Below, piece by piece: positions 31,834-43,235 of a stretch of DNA of 64,000 bases (positions within the stretch are counted from its first letter, which is position 1; the number at the start of each line of letters is the position of its first letter). A program made the translations under genes and the position numbers. This stretch comes from Bradyrhizobium sp. 164 (GTDB lineage: Bacteria; Pseudomonadota; Alphaproteobacteria; Rhizobiales; Xanthobacteraceae). The notes beneath the pieces are model-generated. The model searched no databases. It saw nothing but the letters and a program-made list of their open reading frames with translations, and was not told where the DNA came from. The stretch lies in the NCBI RefSeq assembly GCF_023073715.1, contig NZ_JADPKA010000093.1, forward strand, positions 1-64,000, in the 5' to 3' direction.

Positions 31834-32841
31834 TTAATGTGATCGCGCCAGACAGAACGCCACGACCTGTTCCAGCGCGCTCTTCATCGGCGAGGACGGG
31901 AACAGTGCCAGCGCGTCCACGGCCATGGCGCCGTAGTGCTGGGCGCGGCTCAGCGTGTCCTCCAGCGCGCGGTGCTTGTTCATCAGGCCGATGGCGTGGT
32001 CGAGATCGGAATCGCCGATGTCGCCGCGCTCCAGTGCCCGAATCCAGAAGGCGCGCTCGGTGTCGTTGCCGCGGCGGAAGGCGAGCACCACCGGCAGCGT
32101 GATCTTGCCTTCGCGGAAATCGTCGCCGGTGTTCTTGCCGAGCTTGGCGCTCTTGCCGCCATAGTCGAGCACGTCGTCGACGAGCTGGAAGGCGATGCCG
32201 AGATTCATGCCGACCGAGCGGCAGGCGGTCTGCTCCGCCTTCGGGCGGTTGGCGATCACGGGGCCGACCTCGCAGGCGGCGGCGAACAGCTCGGCCGTCT
32301 TGCCGCGGATCACGGCGAGATATTCGTCCTCGGTGGTCGCGGTGTTCTTGGCCGCGGCGAGCTGCATCACCTCGCCCTCGGCGATGGTCGCGGCGGCCGC
32401 AGAGAGGATGTCCAGCGCGCGCAGCGAGCCGACCTCGACCATCATGCGGAAGGCTTGGCCGAGCAGGAAGTCGCCGACCAGCACGCTCGCCTCGTTGCCC
32501 CAGAGCATGCGCGCCGACAGCTTGCCTCGGCGCATCTCGCTTTCGTCGACGACGTCGTCGTGGAGCAGGGTCGCGGTATGCATGAACTCGACGGAGGCGG
32601 CGAGCTTGATGTGGCCGTCGCCGGTGTAGCCGGCGAGGTTGGCCATGGCGAGCGTCAGCATCGGCCGCAGGCGTTTTCCCCCGGAGGAGATCAAATGATT
32701 GGCGACCTCCGGGATCATGGTCACATCCGAACCGGTCCGCGACAGAATCGTGGCGTTGACGCGCTCCATGTCACCGGCGACAAGGGCAACCAGCTCTTCG
32801 ATCGACGCGCCGGGAGTTTCGAAAGGTACGATGACGGCCAC
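31834..32841 (-). CDS. Polyprenyl (octaprenyl-type) diphosphate synthase
   Basis: A 335-residue trans-prenyltransferase that builds the long isoprenoid side chain of ubiquinone. The first Asp-rich motif LLHDDVVDESEMRRG near residue 95 and the second FQLVDDVLDYGGKSAKLGK near residue 220 bind the diphosphates through Mg2+. SGGKRLRPMLTLAMA precedes them. Chain length (C40 or C50) cannot be read from sequence here. GTG 32841 is chosen because TTGGAGA lies 7 bases upstream; a TTG 12 bases earlier is in frame. It is divergent from the DUF2007 gene across 132 bp. Confidence 0.92.
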   Translation of the reverse strand: MAVIVPFETPGASIEELVALVAGDMERVNATILSRTGSDVTMIPEVANHLISSGGKRLRPMLTLAMANLAGYTGDGHIKLAASVEFMHTATLLHDDVVDESEMRRGKLSARMLWGNEASVLVGDFLLGQAFRMMVEVGSLRALDILSAAAATIAEGEVMQLAAAKNTATTEDEYLAVIRGKTAELFAAACEVGPVIANRPKAEQTACRSVGMNLGIAFQLVDDVLDYGGKSAKLGKNTGDDFREGKITLPVVLAFRRGNDTERAFWIRALERGDIGDSDLDHAIGLMNKHRALEDTLSRAQHYGAMAVDALALFPSSPMKSALEQVVAFCLARSH

Positions 32842-32973
32842 GCCGGTCTCCAATATTTGCCCCGGAAGGGCTATTCTGATGGAAAGACAATAGAAACTGG
32901 TGGCGGATGCGGCAAGTGCCGCGGAACCATTGACATTTGCCGCTTCCCTCTTTTTCAGGCAGGAGACCTGCGT

Positions 32974-33201
32974 TTGCGTGAACTGGTTCGGACCAACGAC
33001 ATGGTGCTGGTGTCAGCGATCGGCGCGCTGCTCGACGGTGCCAATATCCATCATCTGGTGCTTGACCAGAACATGAGCATCATCGAGGGCTCGCTCGGCA
33101 TTTTGCCGCGGCGGATCCTGGTCCATGAGGATGACGCCCTCGAGGCCCGCCAGCTTCTCACCGCGGCCGGGCTCAGCCACGAATTGCGCGGCGATGATTG
33201 A
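32974..33201 (+). CDS. DUF2007 small protein
   Basis: A 75-residue protein from a TTG start preceded by AGGAG at 8 bases. RELVRTNDMVLVSAIGALLDGANIHHLVLDQNMSIIEGSLGILPRRILVHEDDALEARQLL fits DUF2007, a ferredoxin-like fold related to the C-terminal domains of nitrogen-regulatory and signal-transducing proteins. Function is unknown. The stop overlaps the ATG of the methyltransferase gene downstream (ATGATTGA), so the two are translationally coupled; this pairing suggests a shared role, perhaps in tRNA modification. Confidence 0.8.
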   Translation: MRELVRTNDMVLVSAIGALLDGANIHHLVLDQNMSIIEGSLGILPRRILVHEDDALEARQLLTAAGLSHELRGDD

Positions 33202-33961
33202 GGCCGCAGCTGATATCACCGAGGACACCTTTCTCGGCGGGCAGTTGCGCCTGAAGCAGAAGCGATCCGGCCATCGCGCCGGACACGACGCCATCCTGCT
33301 TGCGGCGGCGACCGCGGCCAAGGCGGGCGATCGCGTGATCGATCTCGGCGCCGGCATCGGTACGGCGGGCCTCGCGCTTGCCAGGCGCGTGGCTGGATTG
33401 CGGCTCGGCCTGGTCGAGATCGATCCGGTGCTGGCAGAGCTTGCGCGGTCCAATGCGGCGGCGAATGGAATTGCCGCCGAGACGATCGTGCTCGACGTCA
33501 CTGCCGATGCACAGGCGTTTGCGGCAAATGGGCTCGTGCCCGACAGCGTCGACGTGGTGCTGATGAACCCGCCTTTCAACGATCCGGTTCGGCATCGCGG
33601 CTCGCCGGACCAGGCGCGTCACACCGCCCATGTCGCGAGGGACGAGACACTGAATGCATGGGTGTATGCGGCGCGGCGCATCCTCCGATCGAACGGCGTG
33701 CTGACGTTGATCTGGCGTGCAGATGGGATCGCCGACGTCCTGGCAGCGCTGTCACGGGGCTTCGGCAGTCTCTCGATCCTGCCGGTTCACGGCGAGGCGG
33801 GACGGCCCGCGATCCGGGTGCTGGTGCGCGCGGTGAAAGGCGGCCGGGCGCCGGCGCGAGTGCTGCCGGGGCTCATGCTCAACGACGAGTCGGGCGTGCC
33901 TGAAAAAGAGGTGAAGGAGATTCTGGAGGGGAGGGCGGTCTTGCCGCTGGCGGAGCCGTGA
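33194..33961 (+). CDS. TrmN6-like adenine-N6 methyltransferase
   Basis: A 255-residue class I AdoMet methyltransferase. VIDLGAGIGTAGLALARR is the AdoMet motif I, LVEIDP motif II, and VVLMNPPFNDP near residue 125 is the N-P-P-F/Y catalytic motif of amino-group methyltransferases. The family (TrmN6/YfiC) methylates A37 of tRNA-Val. The insertion NDPVRHRGSPDQARHTAHV after NPPF is typical of the family. The leading LGGQLRLKQKRSGHRAGHDAILLAAA segment is also conserved. It overlaps the DUF2007 gene by 8 bp. RNA rather than protein as target is inferred from family. Confidence 0.88.
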   Translation: MIEAAADITEDTFLGGQLRLKQKRSGHRAGHDAILLAAATAAKAGDRVIDLGAGIGTAGLALARRVAGLRLGLVEIDPVLAELARSNAAANGIAAETIVLDVTADAQAFAANGLVPDSVDVVLMNPPFNDPVRHRGSPDQARHTAHVARDETLNAWVYAARRILRSNGVLTLIWRADGIADVLAALSRGFGSLSILPVHGEAGRPAIRVLVRAVKGGRAPARVLPGLMLNDESGVPEKEVKEILEGRAVLPLAEP

Positions 33962-33965
33962 TTGC

Positions 33966-34064
33966 TTATTGCGGAAGCGATTCCGACTGCTGTTCCTGCG
34001 GCGTCGTCAGGCGGATCGCCATGAACAGCGCACCGATCAGCAGCATCAGCAAATAGATTTTCAT
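33966..34064 (-). CDS. 32-residue single-pass membrane peptide
   Basis: A 33-codon frame on the minus strand with CGGAG six bases before its ATG at 34064. The product MKIYLLMLLIGALFMAIR plus a polar tail TTPQEQQSESLPQ has one membrane helix of about 15 residues and a Gln/Ser-rich C-terminus. It lies convergent with the methyltransferase gene, whose stop is at 33961, and divergent from the SppA-like gene. I do not recognise it. The good ribosome site and strongly polarised composition favour a real gene. Confidence 0.5.
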   Translation of the reverse strand: MKIYLLMLLIGALFMAIRLTTPQEQQSESLPQ

Positions 34065-34175
34065 GGCGTTCTCCGCTGCCTCATTGCAGCCTCCCAACGG
34101 GAAATCTGCAAAACACGTTCCAGGCACTTCCAATGACAGTCGCGTGATAAAAAATGGTTAAACAGAGGTAACGGC

Positions 34176-35084
34176 ATGGCCGAACATTTGAACGATCGTG
34201 AGAGTTCCGGCCTGGCCGACAAGCTCATGCAATATCTGCCGGCGCGTTTCCGGCCCGGCACGCCAATTGTGCCCGTGGTGCGGCTGTCCGGCGTGATCGG
34301 CGCAGTGACGCCGCTGCGCCCCGGCATGACGCTCGCGGGCGTAGCGCGCGTGCTGGAGCGGGCGTTTTCACATCGCAACGCCAAGGCGGTGGCCTTGGTG
34401 ATCAATTCGCCTGGCGGCTCGCCGGTGCAGTCGCGCCAGATCTACCTGCGCATCAAGCAGCTCGCGGCGGAGAAGAAGCTGCCCGTGCTGGTCTTCGTCG
34501 AGGACGTCGCCGCCTCAGGCGGCTACATGATCGCCTGTGCCGGCGATGAGATCATCTGCGATCCCTCTTCGATCCTCGGTTCGATCGGCGTGGTCGGTGG
34601 CAGTTTTGGTTTCCAGGAGGCTATCAAGCGGCTCGGCGTCGAGCGGCGCCTCTACACCGCCGGGGCCCATAAGGCGATGCTCGATCCGTTCCTCCCGGAA
34701 AATCCTGATGACGTGGCGAAGCTGAAGGCGATCCAGCGTGAGATCCACCAGATCTTCATTGCCCTGGTAAAGGACAGCCGCGGCGGACGCCTGAGGGGCA
34801 CCGACGACACCCTGTTCACGGGCGAATATTGGGCGGGCGAGAGCGCGGTCGCGCTAGGGCTCGCCGACAGCATCGGCGATCTCCGCTCAACTCTTCGTGC
34901 CCGCTACGGCGAGAAGGTTCTCACCCCTGTGATCGCGCAGCCGACCGGTCTGTTGTCCGGTCTTCTGGGCCGGAAATCGCCCGGGGCGGGTCAGCTTTCG
35001 GCGCTGGAAACAATGGCCGGTCTGCCTGATGAGCTGATCTCGGCGGTCGAGACGCGGGCGATTTGGGCGAAATTCGGGTTCTAG
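34176..35084 (+). CDS. sppA: S49 family signal peptide peptidase-like protease
   Basis: A 302-residue serine protease of the SppA/SohB group. LVINSPGGSPVQSRQIYLRI is the conserved Gly-rich loop. The nucleophile is the Ser in EDVAASGGYMIACAGD near residue 114, and the general base Lys is in GAHKAMLDPF near residue 166, giving the Ser-Lys dyad of S49 peptidases. There is no obvious N-terminal signal or membrane helix, unlike E. coli SppA, so it resembles the short, single-domain type. It probably degrades cleaved signal peptides or small membrane proteins. It stands next to a 32-residue membrane peptide gene. Confidence 0.9.
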   Translation: MAEHLNDRESSGLADKLMQYLPARFRPGTPIVPVVRLSGVIGAVTPLRPGMTLAGVARVLERAFSHRNAKAVALVINSPGGSPVQSRQIYLRIKQLAAEKKLPVLVFVEDVAASGGYMIACAGDEIICDPSSILGSIGVVGGSFGFQEAIKRLGVERRLYTAGAHKAMLDPFLPENPDDVAKLKAIQREIHQIFIALVKDSRGGRLRGTDDTLFTGEYWAGESAVALGLADSIGDLRSTLRARYGEKVLTPVIAQPTGLLSGLLGRKSPGAGQLSALETMAGLPDELISAVETRAIWAKFGF

Positions 35085-35189
35085 GGCTCGCACTCCCGCG
35101 CCATTTGGCCCCTCTGCCCTCCGATTGCGGCGCAGGTCCATCTGCGCAACAATGCGCGTGGGGGCTGAGCACTAGACAAGGATCGACCG

Positions 35190-35381
35190 ATGCCGCCGTT
35201 CGTCGCTTTCGCGGGCGTGCTGGGCGGGCTTGCCGTGGTCCGCTGGGCCTACAAGACCGCTGTCCGGATCAACCAGGAGCTGGAGGAGATGCGCTTGTCG
35301 CGCGTCACCGAAGCCGCCCATATGGGGGACATCCAGACGCTGAAACGTGACCCCGTGACCGGAGCTTACCGCCCGGGGTAG
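35190..35381 (+). CDS. Small hypothetical protein with N-terminal membrane helix
   Basis: A 63-residue protein. FVAFAGVLGGLAVVRWAYKTA is a single membrane segment, followed by an amphipathic helix (VRINQELEEMRLSRV) and the tail GDIQTLKRDPVTGAYRPG, in which the D-P-x-T-G-x-Y-R-P ending is a motif seen in short Rhizobiales proteins. A GGATCGACCG sequence precedes the ATG. It follows the SppA-like gene on the same strand. I do not know its function. Confidence 0.7.
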   Translation: MPPFVAFAGVLGGLAVVRWAYKTAVRINQELEEMRLSRVTEAAHMGDIQTLKRDPVTGAYRPG

Positions 35382-35391
35382 TTGCGCCATT

Positions 35392-35478
35392 CGTCATGCC
35401 CGGGCTTCTCCCGGGCATCCACGTTCTTCGTGCCGCGCCAAACATTCGTGGATGGCAGGGACAGCTCGGCTATGACGG
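35392..35478. repeat. Palindromic intergenic repeat, family G
   Basis: CGTCATGCCCGGGCTTCTCCCGGGCATCCACG faces CGTGGATGGCAGGGACAGCTCGGCTATGACG. Inside is a perfect small hairpin GCCCGGG/CCCGGGC. Only one copy occurs in this window. It lies between the small membrane protein gene and glyQ. Confidence 0.6.
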
Positions 35479-35582
35479 AGAACTGGGCTGCTTTCCCGCC
35501 CCCTTCGCCTTGATTCCCATCCCCGCCGCCGATACGGTCCCGCGCGATTCAAAACCCCCCCCCGCGAGAGCCTGATCTGACG

Positions 35583-36521
35583 ATGGACGCCTCCTTGCCC
35601 GCCCATATGCGCCCGGAACGCTCGTTCCAGGGCTTCATCCTCGCGCTCCAGCGGTTCTGGGCCGAGCAGGGCTGCGTGATCCTGCAGCCCTACGACATGG
35701 AGATGGGCGCGGGCACCTTTCATCCGGCGACCACCCTGCGCGCGCTCGGGCCAAAGCCGTGGAACGCGGCCTATGTGCAGCCCTCGCGCCGGCCCAAGGA
35801 CGGTCGCTACGGCGAGAACCCGAACCGGATGCAGCACTACTACCAGTTCCAGGTGATCATGAAGCCGTCGCCGCCGAACCTTCAGGAGCTGTACCTGAAG
35901 TCGCTCGCCGCGATCGGCATCGATTCCGCCGTGCACGACATCCGCTTCGTCGAGGACGATTGGGAGAGCCCGACGCTGGGCGCCTGGGGCCTCGGGTGGG
36001 AATGCTGGTGCGACGGTATGGAAGTCAGCCAGTTCACCTATTTCCAGCAGGTCGCGGGCTTCGAATGCGCGCCGGTGGCGGGCGAGCTCACCTACGGGCT
36101 CGAGCGCCTCGCGATGTATGTGCAGGGCGTCGATCGCGTCTACGACCTCAACTTCAACGGCCGCGATGGCGACGCCAGGGTCACCTATGGCGACGTCTTC
36201 CTGCAAGCCGAGCAGGAATATTCGCGGCACAACTTTGAACATGCCGACACCGCGATGCTGTTCGAGCAGTTCAGGATGGCCGAAGCGGCCTGCAGGAAAT
36301 ATCTGGACGCCGGCTGGCGCGAAGGCGACAACAGCAGGCAGCATCTGATGGCACTGCCGGCCTATGACCAGTGCATCAGGGCGAGCCACGTCTTCAATCT
36401 GCTCGATGCGCGCGGCGTGATCTCCGTGACCGAGCGGCAGAGCTACATTCTGCGCGTGCGCGAGCTGGCCAAGGCCTGTGGCGAAGCCTGGATCCATACT
36501 GAAGCGGGCGGAGCGGCCTGA
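35583..36521 (+). CDS. glyQ: Glycyl-tRNA synthetase alpha subunit
   Basis: A 312-residue catalytic subunit of the alpha2-beta2 type glycyl-tRNA synthetase, a class II enzyme that charges tRNA-Gly. SFQGFILALQRFWAEQGCVILQPYDMEMGAGTFHPAT is the standard opening with motif 1/2 features, and PSRRPKDGRYGENPNRMQHYYQFQVIMKP contains the ATP-binding Arg of motif 2. GLERLAMYVQGV is motif 3. The stop codon overlaps the glyS start by 1 base. No clear Shine-Dalgarno precedes the ATG; a run of nine C lies 20 bp upstream, at 35555-35563. Confidence 0.97.
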   Translation: MDASLPAHMRPERSFQGFILALQRFWAEQGCVILQPYDMEMGAGTFHPATTLRALGPKPWNAAYVQPSRRPKDGRYGENPNRMQHYYQFQVIMKPSPPNLQELYLKSLAAIGIDSAVHDIRFVEDDWESPTLGAWGLGWECWCDGMEVSQFTYFQQVAGFECAPVAGELTYGLERLAMYVQGVDRVYDLNFNGRDGDARVTYGDVFLQAEQEYSRHNFEHADTAMLFEQFRMAEAACRKYLDAGWREGDNSRQHLMALPAYDQCIRASHVFNLLDARGVISVTERQSYILRVRELAKACGEAWIHTEAGGAA

Positions 36522-38620
36522 TGCCCGATCTTTTGCTTGAACTGTTCTCGGAAGAAATCCCCGCGCGCATGCAGGCCAAGGCGGCCGACGATCTGCGCCG
36601 CATGGTCACCGACAGGCTGGTCGCCGAAGGCCTCGTCTACGAGGGCGCAAGGGCTTTCGCGACGCCGCGCCGCCTCGCGCTCACCGTGCACGGCATCCCT
36701 GCGCGCCAGCCTGACCTCAAGACCGAACGCCGCGGACCGAAGATCGGCGCACCCGATGCGGCCGTGCAGGGCTTTCTGAAAGCGACCGGTTTGAATTCGC
36801 TCGACGAAGCCAAAATCCAACGGGATCCGAAGGGCGACTTCTATATTGCGCTGATCGAGAAGCCCGGCAGCGCCGCGATCGACGTGCTCGCGGAAATCCT
36901 GCCGGTGATCATCCGCACCTTCCCCTGGCCGAAAGCGATGCGCTGGGGCGCGCGCTCCGGCAAACCCGGATCGCTGAACTGGGTGCGTCCGCTGCACGCA
37001 ATCACCGCGACTTTCGGGCTCGAGACGGAACAGCCCGACGTCGTGAAGTTCTCGGTGGACGGCATCGAGGCCGGCCAAACCACTTACGGCCATCGCTTCC
37101 TCGCACCTGCGGCGATTTCCGTGCGTCGTTTCGAGGACTACGAGGCTAAACTTCTCGCCGCAAAAGTCGTGCTCGACCCTGAGCGCCGCAAGGATGCGAT
37201 CCTCACCGACGCCAAGCAGCTCGCCTTCGCGCAAGGGTTCGAGCTCGTCGAGGACCAGAACCTGCTCGACGAGGTCGCCGGCCTCGTCGAATGGCCGGTC
37301 GTGCTGATGGGCTCGTTCGAGCCGGAATTCTTGACGACGCCCGCGGAAGTCATCCGCGCCACGATCCGCAACAACCAGAAGTGCTTCGTGGTGCGCGATC
37401 CCAAGACGGGCGAGCTCGCCAATAAGTTCATCCTCGTTGCCAACATCGAGGCGACCGACGGCGGCAAGACCATCATCGCCGGCAACGAGCGGGTCATCCG
37501 CGCGCGGCTCAGTGATGCGAAGTTCTTCTATGAAACGGATCTGAAGACCAAGCTCGAGGAGCGGCTGCCGAAATTCGAGCAGATCGTGTTCCACGAGAAG
37601 CTCGGCACGCAGGCCGCGCGAATCAAGCGCATCGAGCGCCTGGCGGCCGAGATCGCGCCGCTGGTCGGCGCCGACGTTGGCAAGGCAACGCGCGCCGCGC
37701 ATCTGGCCAAGGCGGATCTGCTGACCGAAGTCGTCGGCGAATTCCCCGAGGTGCAGGGATTGATGGGCAAGTATTATGCGTTGGCGCAGGGCGAGGACGC
37801 TTCGGTCGCGGCCGCCTGCGAGGAGCACTACAAGCCGCAAGGACCTGCCGATCGCGTACCGTCCGATCCGGTCAGCGTTGCTGTGGCGCTCGCCGATAAG
37901 CTCGATACGCTCGTTGGCTTTTGGGCCATCGACGAGAAGCCGACGGGGAGCAAGGATCCGTATGCGCTGCGGAGAGCTGCCCTCGGGGTGATCCGGTTGA
38001 TTGCCGAGAACGCGCTGCGTTTGTCGGTCATGAAGGTGGCGGCGTCCGCACTCGCCGGTTTGTCGGTTAAGCCGGCCGATGCGCAAAAGCTTCCGATAGA
38101 CCTGCTCGCCTTCTTCGCCGACCGCCTCAAGGTCCAGCTCCGCGAGCAGGGCGCGCGTCACGATCTCGTCGATGCCGTGTTCGCGCTCGGCGGCCAGGAC
38201 GATCTTCTGATGATCGTGCGCCGAGTCGAGGCGCTGGGCAGGTTTCTCGGCACTGACGACGGCAAGAACCTGCTGGCCGGCACCAAGCGCGCCAGCAACA
38301 TCCTCTCGATCGAGGAGAAGAAGGACAAGCGTACGTTCGACGGCGCGCCGGATGCTGCGCTCTACAGCCTCGATGAAGAGAAGGCGCTGGCGAAAGCGAT
38401 CGGCGAGGTCAAGGCGGAAGCGAGCGCCGCCGTCGCCAAGGAAGACTTTGCCGCGGCCATGAGCACTCTGGCGAAATTGCGTCCGCCTGTGGATTCGTTC
38501 TTCGACAAGGTTCGCGTCAATGACGACGATGCGAAGGTGCGCGAGAATCGGTTGAAGCTGCTGAACGAGATTCGCAGCGCCACACGGGCGGTGGCGGATT
38601 TCTCGAAGATTCAGGATTGA
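36521..38620 (+). CDS. glyS: Glycyl-tRNA synthetase beta subunit
   Basis: A 699-residue tRNA-binding beta subunit. It opens with PDLLLELFSEEIPARMQAKAADDL, the family signature. TERRGPKIGAPDAAVQGFLKATGL and TFPWPKAMRWGARSGKPGSLNWVRPLHAITATF follow. A central HD-like region (HLAKADLLTEVVGEFPEVQGLMGKYYALAQGE) and the C-terminal anticodon-binding-like domain (NRLKLLNEI) complete it. Length and order match the family. It is translationally coupled to glyQ by a shared ATGA overlap (TGATG). Confidence 0.97.
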   Translation: MPDLLLELFSEEIPARMQAKAADDLRRMVTDRLVAEGLVYEGARAFATPRRLALTVHGIPARQPDLKTERRGPKIGAPDAAVQGFLKATGLNSLDEAKIQRDPKGDFYIALIEKPGSAAIDVLAEILPVIIRTFPWPKAMRWGARSGKPGSLNWVRPLHAITATFGLETEQPDVVKFSVDGIEAGQTTYGHRFLAPAAISVRRFEDYEAKLLAAKVVLDPERRKDAILTDAKQLAFAQGFELVEDQNLLDEVAGLVEWPVVLMGSFEPEFLTTPAEVIRATIRNNQKCFVVRDPKTGELANKFILVANIEATDGGKTIIAGNERVIRARLSDAKFFYETDLKTKLEERLPKFEQIVFHEKLGTQAARIKRIERLAAEIAPLVGADVGKATRAAHLAKADLLTEVVGEFPEVQGLMGKYYALAQGEDASVAAACEEHYKPQGPADRVPSDPVSVAVALADKLDTLVGFWAIDEKPTGSKDPYALRRAALGVIRLIAENALRLSVMKVAASALAGLSVKPADAQKLPIDLLAFFADRLKVQLREQGARHDLVDAVFALGGQDDLLMIVRRVEALGRFLGTDDGKNLLAGTKRASNILSIEEKKDKRTFDGAPDAALYSLDEEKALAKAIGEVKAEASAAVAKEDFAAAMSTLAKLRPPVDSFFDKVRVNDDDAKVRENRLKLLNEIRSATRAVADFSKIQD

Positions 38621-38627
38621 GGCTCGT

Positions 38628-38749
38628 GCCCGGACGCTGCGCAGCGCGCCGCCCTTCGCGGAGTGATGCGCTGCAGAGCCGGCCCCATGTCGCCGCGCGC
38701 TTGGGGCTTCCGGGTCCGGGTCGCGCTTCGCTTGCTCGGGACACGAGCG
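38628..38749. repeat. Dispersed intergenic repeat, family E
   Basis: GCCCGGACGCTGCGCAGCGC at the left and GCTTGCTCGGGACACGAGC at the right surround GCTGCAGAGCCGGCCCC. It is a relative of 31573-31701. It lies in the gap downstream of glyS, which is otherwise filled by a terminator of the opposing gene. Confidence 0.7.
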
Positions 38750-38763
38750 CAACAGGAGCCCGC

Positions 38764-38804
38764 AAAAAAGTGCCCCGCCCGGCGGGGGGAGGACCGGGCG
38801 GGGC
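38764..38804 (-). terminator. Rho-independent terminator of the DUF1236 gene
   Basis: GCCCCGCCCGG (38772-38782) pairs with CCGGGCGGGGC (38794-38804) around an 11-base loop. Read on the minus strand the stem is followed by a six-base U-run (AAAAAA at 38764-38769 on the plus strand). It therefore terminates the leftward DUF1236 transcript. Confidence 0.75.
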
Positions 38805-38887
38805 CTGATGTCCGATTTAACACTGCTCGCGCCAGCCTGATGTGGCGCGCCGGACATCTAGTCGATCTCAGGTAGTCGATCTCAGTC

Positions 38888-39241
38888 TCAGTCCAGCACC
38901 TCGACGATGCGACGCGAGCGCGGTTCGACCAGCACGGTCTCGCCGTTCACGACGGTGTAGCGATAGGTGGTGGCGCCGAAACGCTGCGGCACGTCATAAT
39001 ACGTGACGCCGCTCTCGGGTAAGGTGGCGCCCACCACCACGCGATCCGGGATGCGGAAGGGCGGCACACGTTGTTCGACGACATAGTCGCGGAAGGCCGG
39101 CCGCTGGTCGACGGCAATGCTGGGGGCACTGTCGACCACGGTAGGCGCGCGTCCCACCGTGACATCGCTTTGCGCCTGTGCCGCAAGGGGCGAGCCGATC
39201 GCAACGCCCAGCGCTGCAAGGGCAAGAATCCTGTTCCGCAT
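38888..39241 (-). CDS. Exported DUF1236 protein
   Basis: A 117-residue protein with a signal peptide (MRNRILALAALGVAIGSPLAAQAQ, cleavage after AQA). The mature part carries the DUF1236 pattern: PAFRDYVVEQRVPPFRIPDRVVVGATLPESGVTYYDVPQRFGATTYRYTVVNGETVLVEPRSRRIVEV. DUF1236 proteins are common in Rhizobiales, probably periplasmic, with no known activity. AAGGAG precedes the ATG by 6 bases, which fixes the start. A strong terminator follows the stop. It is divergent from the DUF3096 gene. Confidence 0.85.
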   Translation of the reverse strand: MRNRILALAALGVAIGSPLAAQAQSDVTVGRAPTVVDSAPSIAVDQRPAFRDYVVEQRVPPFRIPDRVVVGATLPESGVTYYDVPQRFGATTYRYTVVNGETVLVEPRSRRIVEVLD

Positions 39242-39464
39242 GGGCAACTCCTTCGATGTGATGTTTGGCAAGCGCCAGTGGCGCAACCGGTGGCCAATGC
39301 ATGCGACTTCGCAATGTTCCGGGAAAAGGCCTGCCGTATCCGCGGCAATTTCGGGCAGTTTTCGAGAAGCCGGGAACTCGCATTGGCTTTCCGCGTCTCT
39401 ACTCGCGGAACCGGGGCCGCTATGATCCGCCCGCGATTCGTCCACCTCCACAGAAAGATAATTC

Positions 39465-39620
39465 ATGCACATCACCGTCGCCCACATTTCGCCGATCCTG
39501 TCGTTGATTGCGGGCGTGCTCATCCTGATCATGCCGCGACTCCTGAATCTTATCGTCGCGATCTTTCTCATCGTGAATGGCGCGATCGGGCTTGGGCTCC
39601 TGAAGTGGCTCCGCTTCTAG
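39465..39620 (+). CDS. DUF3096 small membrane protein
   Basis: A 51-residue protein with two closely spaced hydrophobic segments: ISPILSLIAGVLILIMP, then LNLIVAIFLIVNGAIGLGLL, and a basic end KWLRF. This matches DUF3096, a family of tiny two-helix inner-membrane proteins widespread in proteobacteria. No function is known. The ribosome site AGAAAGA is weak. The upstream gap 39242-39464 contains its promoter and that of the divergent DUF1236 gene; no other feature is seen. Confidence 0.75.
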   Translation: MHITVAHISPILSLIAGVLILIMPRLLNLIVAIFLIVNGAIGLGLLKWLRF

Positions 39621-39716
39621 GCGTTCACTTTTCGGAACTCTCCGACTTGCGCGGGCCCGCCCAAAGTGGTGTAAGGCCCGCGATTTCCCATTCCTCTCGC
39701 AGGTTGTGTGCAAGCT

Positions 39717-42656
<2,940 letters not shown>

Positions 42657-42678
42657 GCAGCATCGATATGCTGGAATG

Positions 42679-42709
42679 AAAGAGGCGGGGGCCCCAACCC
42701 CGCCTCTTT
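42679..42709 (+). terminator. Terminator hairpin of ppdK
   Basis: AAAGAGGCGGGG (42679-42690) pairs perfectly with CCCCGCCTCTTT (42698-42709) across a 7-base loop, 23 bases past the ppdK stop. The 3' arm ends in TTT, which gives a short U-run. Confidence 0.75.
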
Positions 42710-42729
42710 GCGTGATGCTGTATCCCTAC

Positions 42730-42809
42730 CGTCATTGCGAGCGCAGCGAAGCAATCCAGAATCTTTCCGCGGAGGCAGACTGGATTGCTTCGCTGCGCTC
42801 GCAATGACG
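42730..42809. repeat. Dispersed palindromic repeat, family B
   Basis: CGTCATTGCGAGCGCAGCGAAG pairs with CTTCGCTGCGCTCGCAATGACG, with CAATCCAG/CTGGATTG inside. The arms are perfect over 22 bases. It follows the ppdK terminator. Confidence 0.88.
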
Positions 42810-42838
42810 AGCTTGCGGGACGCGTTCGCCGCACTCCC

Positions 42839-42941
42839 TGTCATCGCCCGGCTTGACCGGGCAATCCAATACGCCGAGACGGTCGTGATGAATCGAGACG
42901 ACGCGGCGTACTGGATGCCCCGCTTTCGCGAAGCATGACAC
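42839..42941. repeat. Dispersed palindromic repeat, family B-related
   Basis: TGTCATCGCCCGGCTTGACCGGGCAATCCA at the left and TGGATGCCCCGCTTTCGCGAAGCATGACA at the right share the outer TGTCAT/ATGACA and inner ATCCA/TGGAT steps. A similar element is at 63136-63243. The rest of the 579-bp gap 42657-43235 has no gene that I can support and probably contains the promoter of the SleB-like gene. Confidence 0.65.
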
Positions 42942-43235
42942 CCGTGATGGGGGAACGCTTTGCGCAAACGCCAAACAGCATAATGATCGCGCGTCCCGTA
43001 TTGATACATGTGCGCAAGAGTTCCTTCACCATTCGCGTTGACCGGTTGTTTACCCCCTGACGTGACGACGCATTTACCACCGCGCGCGATCGCCCCGTGA
43101 AAACACCCGTGTTTGCTTGAGTGTGCCGTGCGCGCCACGTCGATTAACGCACCGGCAACCTAAATTGGATACTTACAATCAAGATCGAATTGCACGGATG
43201 TACTGACGTTCGATCGGAACTGGCGTAAGCGTAGC

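Noticed and set aside
36443..38857. A long open frame antisense to glyS (804 codons)
   Set aside because: It overlaps a well-supported essential gene on the other strand, has no recognisable domains, no ribosome site, and an Arg-rich, shadow-like composition typical of GC-rich genomes.
42950..43235. CtrA-like sites upstream of the SleB-type gene
   Set aside because: A TTAA occurs near 43143, but the second half-site is too far from consensus and spacing to support a call.
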